From the NCBI GenBank assembly GCA_003194525.1, contig NBIV01000027.1:248001-312000 (forward strand): 64,000 nt of DNA, in the 5' to 3' direction. The stretch is from Gracilariopsis chorda (Eukaryota > Rhodophyta > Florideophyceae > Gracilariales > Gracilariaceae). Every line of letters begins with the position of its first letter. Positions within the stretch are counted from its first letter, which is position 1. This document shows positions 62,795 to 64,000 of this stretch, piece by piece. Under the pieces are notes generated by a model. That model worked only from the letters and a program-made list of their open reading frames with translations. It had not been told where the DNA came from and did not search any database. The position numbers and the translations under genes are program-made.

Positions 62795-64000
62795 CTGCAT
62801 TCAACAGGCCGGTCTTGATAGTGCCGAAGGAAAATATCCTCGAGTTGTCAAGGAAGAGATACTTAACTGATAAATTAAACCCTATCACTCTTTATAATCA
62901 ACTTGCTACATCCTCCTGTTCTTTGAAAGACTGCAGGACCTGCACTTCCAGTTTTTGCAAGTAACACATCTATCTACTTATGGAACCTAGCTGAAGAACG
63001 AGAATGCGGTACCGTCATACCGGAATGGCGTTTACTTCAACAGCTAATAAGAAGCGCTCTCGGCGACCTGACCAAGAAGGATTCTTCGGCTTGCTTTCGA
63101 GTATTTGCGTGTGTATCTCCTTCCGTTTGCCTACATACGATCCGCAAAGGATATATGTATATTGACCTGATTCGAGAGTTGGCAGAATGAAGTGCAGAAC
63201 GGGCACCTGCAACGTGAGCCCATGGCAATAGGAATATGTCTTACTTTTCGCCCGGATTACAAAGAAAAAGTGGGGAGAAGATGCCGGAATCCGGGGTATA
63301 GGGGGGAGTCGGGGAATGGCTGGATATAGGTTAAGCAGTGGAGTCTTTCAGAAAAATGGGAGAGTGGTCAAGTAGGGTTACAAAGACGGGTGTTTGGTGG
63401 GGGATGAGGTGAAGATATGGAGTTTGCGATTAAAGGAGTAAGAGTTCCGCCCGTCGAGGTGTGCCGACCTTCCGAAAAGGCTACAAAAGACTATGAAGTT
63501 ACGGCGGTTGAGGAAGCCAGATGGACATGCGATTGGGTCTATTAGGGGAATTTAGCAGTCGAATAGATGATTAGCCTTTTACATCTAGAATGTTATTACC
63601 GCTGCCTCGGAATCAGAGGTACGTGCCCGTAAACACACACACACAAAGGAGAAAGCCAAGGTCGGTGGAGATATGTATTCAATATTGATGGAAGAAATAT
63701 CAGGCACTAGTATTATCTCAAGCGATGCTTATTGACCATATTGAACTACAAAGAGAAGCCGTGTTTAGGTCGTCTTTGCACTGATGAGCAGAGAGAACTT
63801 CGTCGTAGCGTAGAGTGCCAGTTTCGCCTGCGAGTGTGGAACAGTTGCTTTCACATTAGGAACAGAACTGAGCAAAAAGGACAGCAAAGGATTAAGAACA
63901 GTACTTGCATAAAAAGAACAGCTTCCCTTGTACTGCTCGTTCTGCGTTCACGAAAGCATGCCAGGGTAACTTGCACAAACACTACCTCGTTTCATTTCTT
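62795..64000. other. right-end region, no gene seen
   Basis: Contains dispersed repeat copy D (63451-63540), a short CA tract near 63634 and G-rich plus-strand sequence around 63270-63400. No ORF longer than about 65 codons with features; a gene extending beyond the window cannot be excluded. Confidence 0.45.
63451..63540 (-). repeat. dispersed repeat, copy D (partial)
   Basis: ATGGACATGCGATTGGGTCT matches copy A closely; the upstream CGAGGTG block is also present at greater distance. Minus strand reads PNRMSIWL. Confidence 0.5.

Overview
The window looks like nuclear DNA of an alga with a compact, intron-poor gene style; a red alga is the best fit. Evidence seen here: every confident gene is eukaryotic (eIF2-gamma, uL1, CTR9, ADA2, BET1, QCR9, COQ9, MAPK, Myb). 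Two products suggest a plastid: a PHT4-type anion transporter with a long N-terminal presequence, and a bacterial-type release factor RF3 with a basic, Ser/Pro-rich leader. Most genes are single-exon. The eight introns that could be placed, in seven genes, are 61-169 nt with GT-AG ends. An AUR1-type inositol phosphorylceramide synthase beside plastid-type proteins also suits a red alga, but the species assignment is inference.

Layout. 1-4180: PHT4 transporter (runs off the left edge), pfkB sugar kinase, eIF2-gamma. 4181-8065: gene-poor, with foldback DNA including a perfect 33-bp hairpin and one doubtful two-piece ORF. 8066-27158: dense block: B-box-like zinc protein, BET1 SNARE, ADA2 with a huge tail, COQ9 (with an apparent one-base frameshift), R1R2R3-Myb, an unknown type I membrane protein, AUR1-like IPC synthase, QCR9, a myristoylated MGCISS protein, a protein with two ZNRD2/Sjogren-type zinc domains, and a TDY MAP kinase behind a 58-nt poly-C run. 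27159-35282: mostly non-coding, with one DxD glycosyltransferase. 35283-41480: RS-rich protein with a zinc-finger-like tail, then a secreted Cys-rich protein. 41481-44501: gene-poor, with a broken RHS/Crinkler-like fossil and a 69-bp hairpin repeat. 44502-53952: small plastid-like membrane protein, giant disordered MGNTVTRS protein, UEV1/MMS2, ribosomal protein uL1, plastid-type RF3. 53953-64000: a 37-bp foldback, CTR9, a degenerate aminotransferase lacking its PLP lysine, a small secreted protein and copies of a dispersed repeat.

Genes that work together: ADA2 (SAGA-type coactivator), CTR9 (Paf1 complex) and the Myb factor are all RNA polymerase II regulators but are not adjacent. COQ9 and QCR9 both serve mitochondrial ubiquinol metabolism. 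eIF2-gamma, uL1 and RF3 serve cytosolic or plastid translation. AUR1-like, BET1 and the glycosyltransferase act in the secretory pathway. No operon-like order is expected or seen; several pairs are divergent with short shared promoters (PHT4/pfkB, MGC protein/ZNRD2 protein, MGN protein/UEV, uL1/RF3).

The least explained features are two long foldbacks, a five-copy dispersed repeat lying in one orientation, arrays of a 9-bp ACCAACGGT unit, and a tandem repeat whose two copies both spell LRW-x-GHV. No complete new multi-gene system was recognised.
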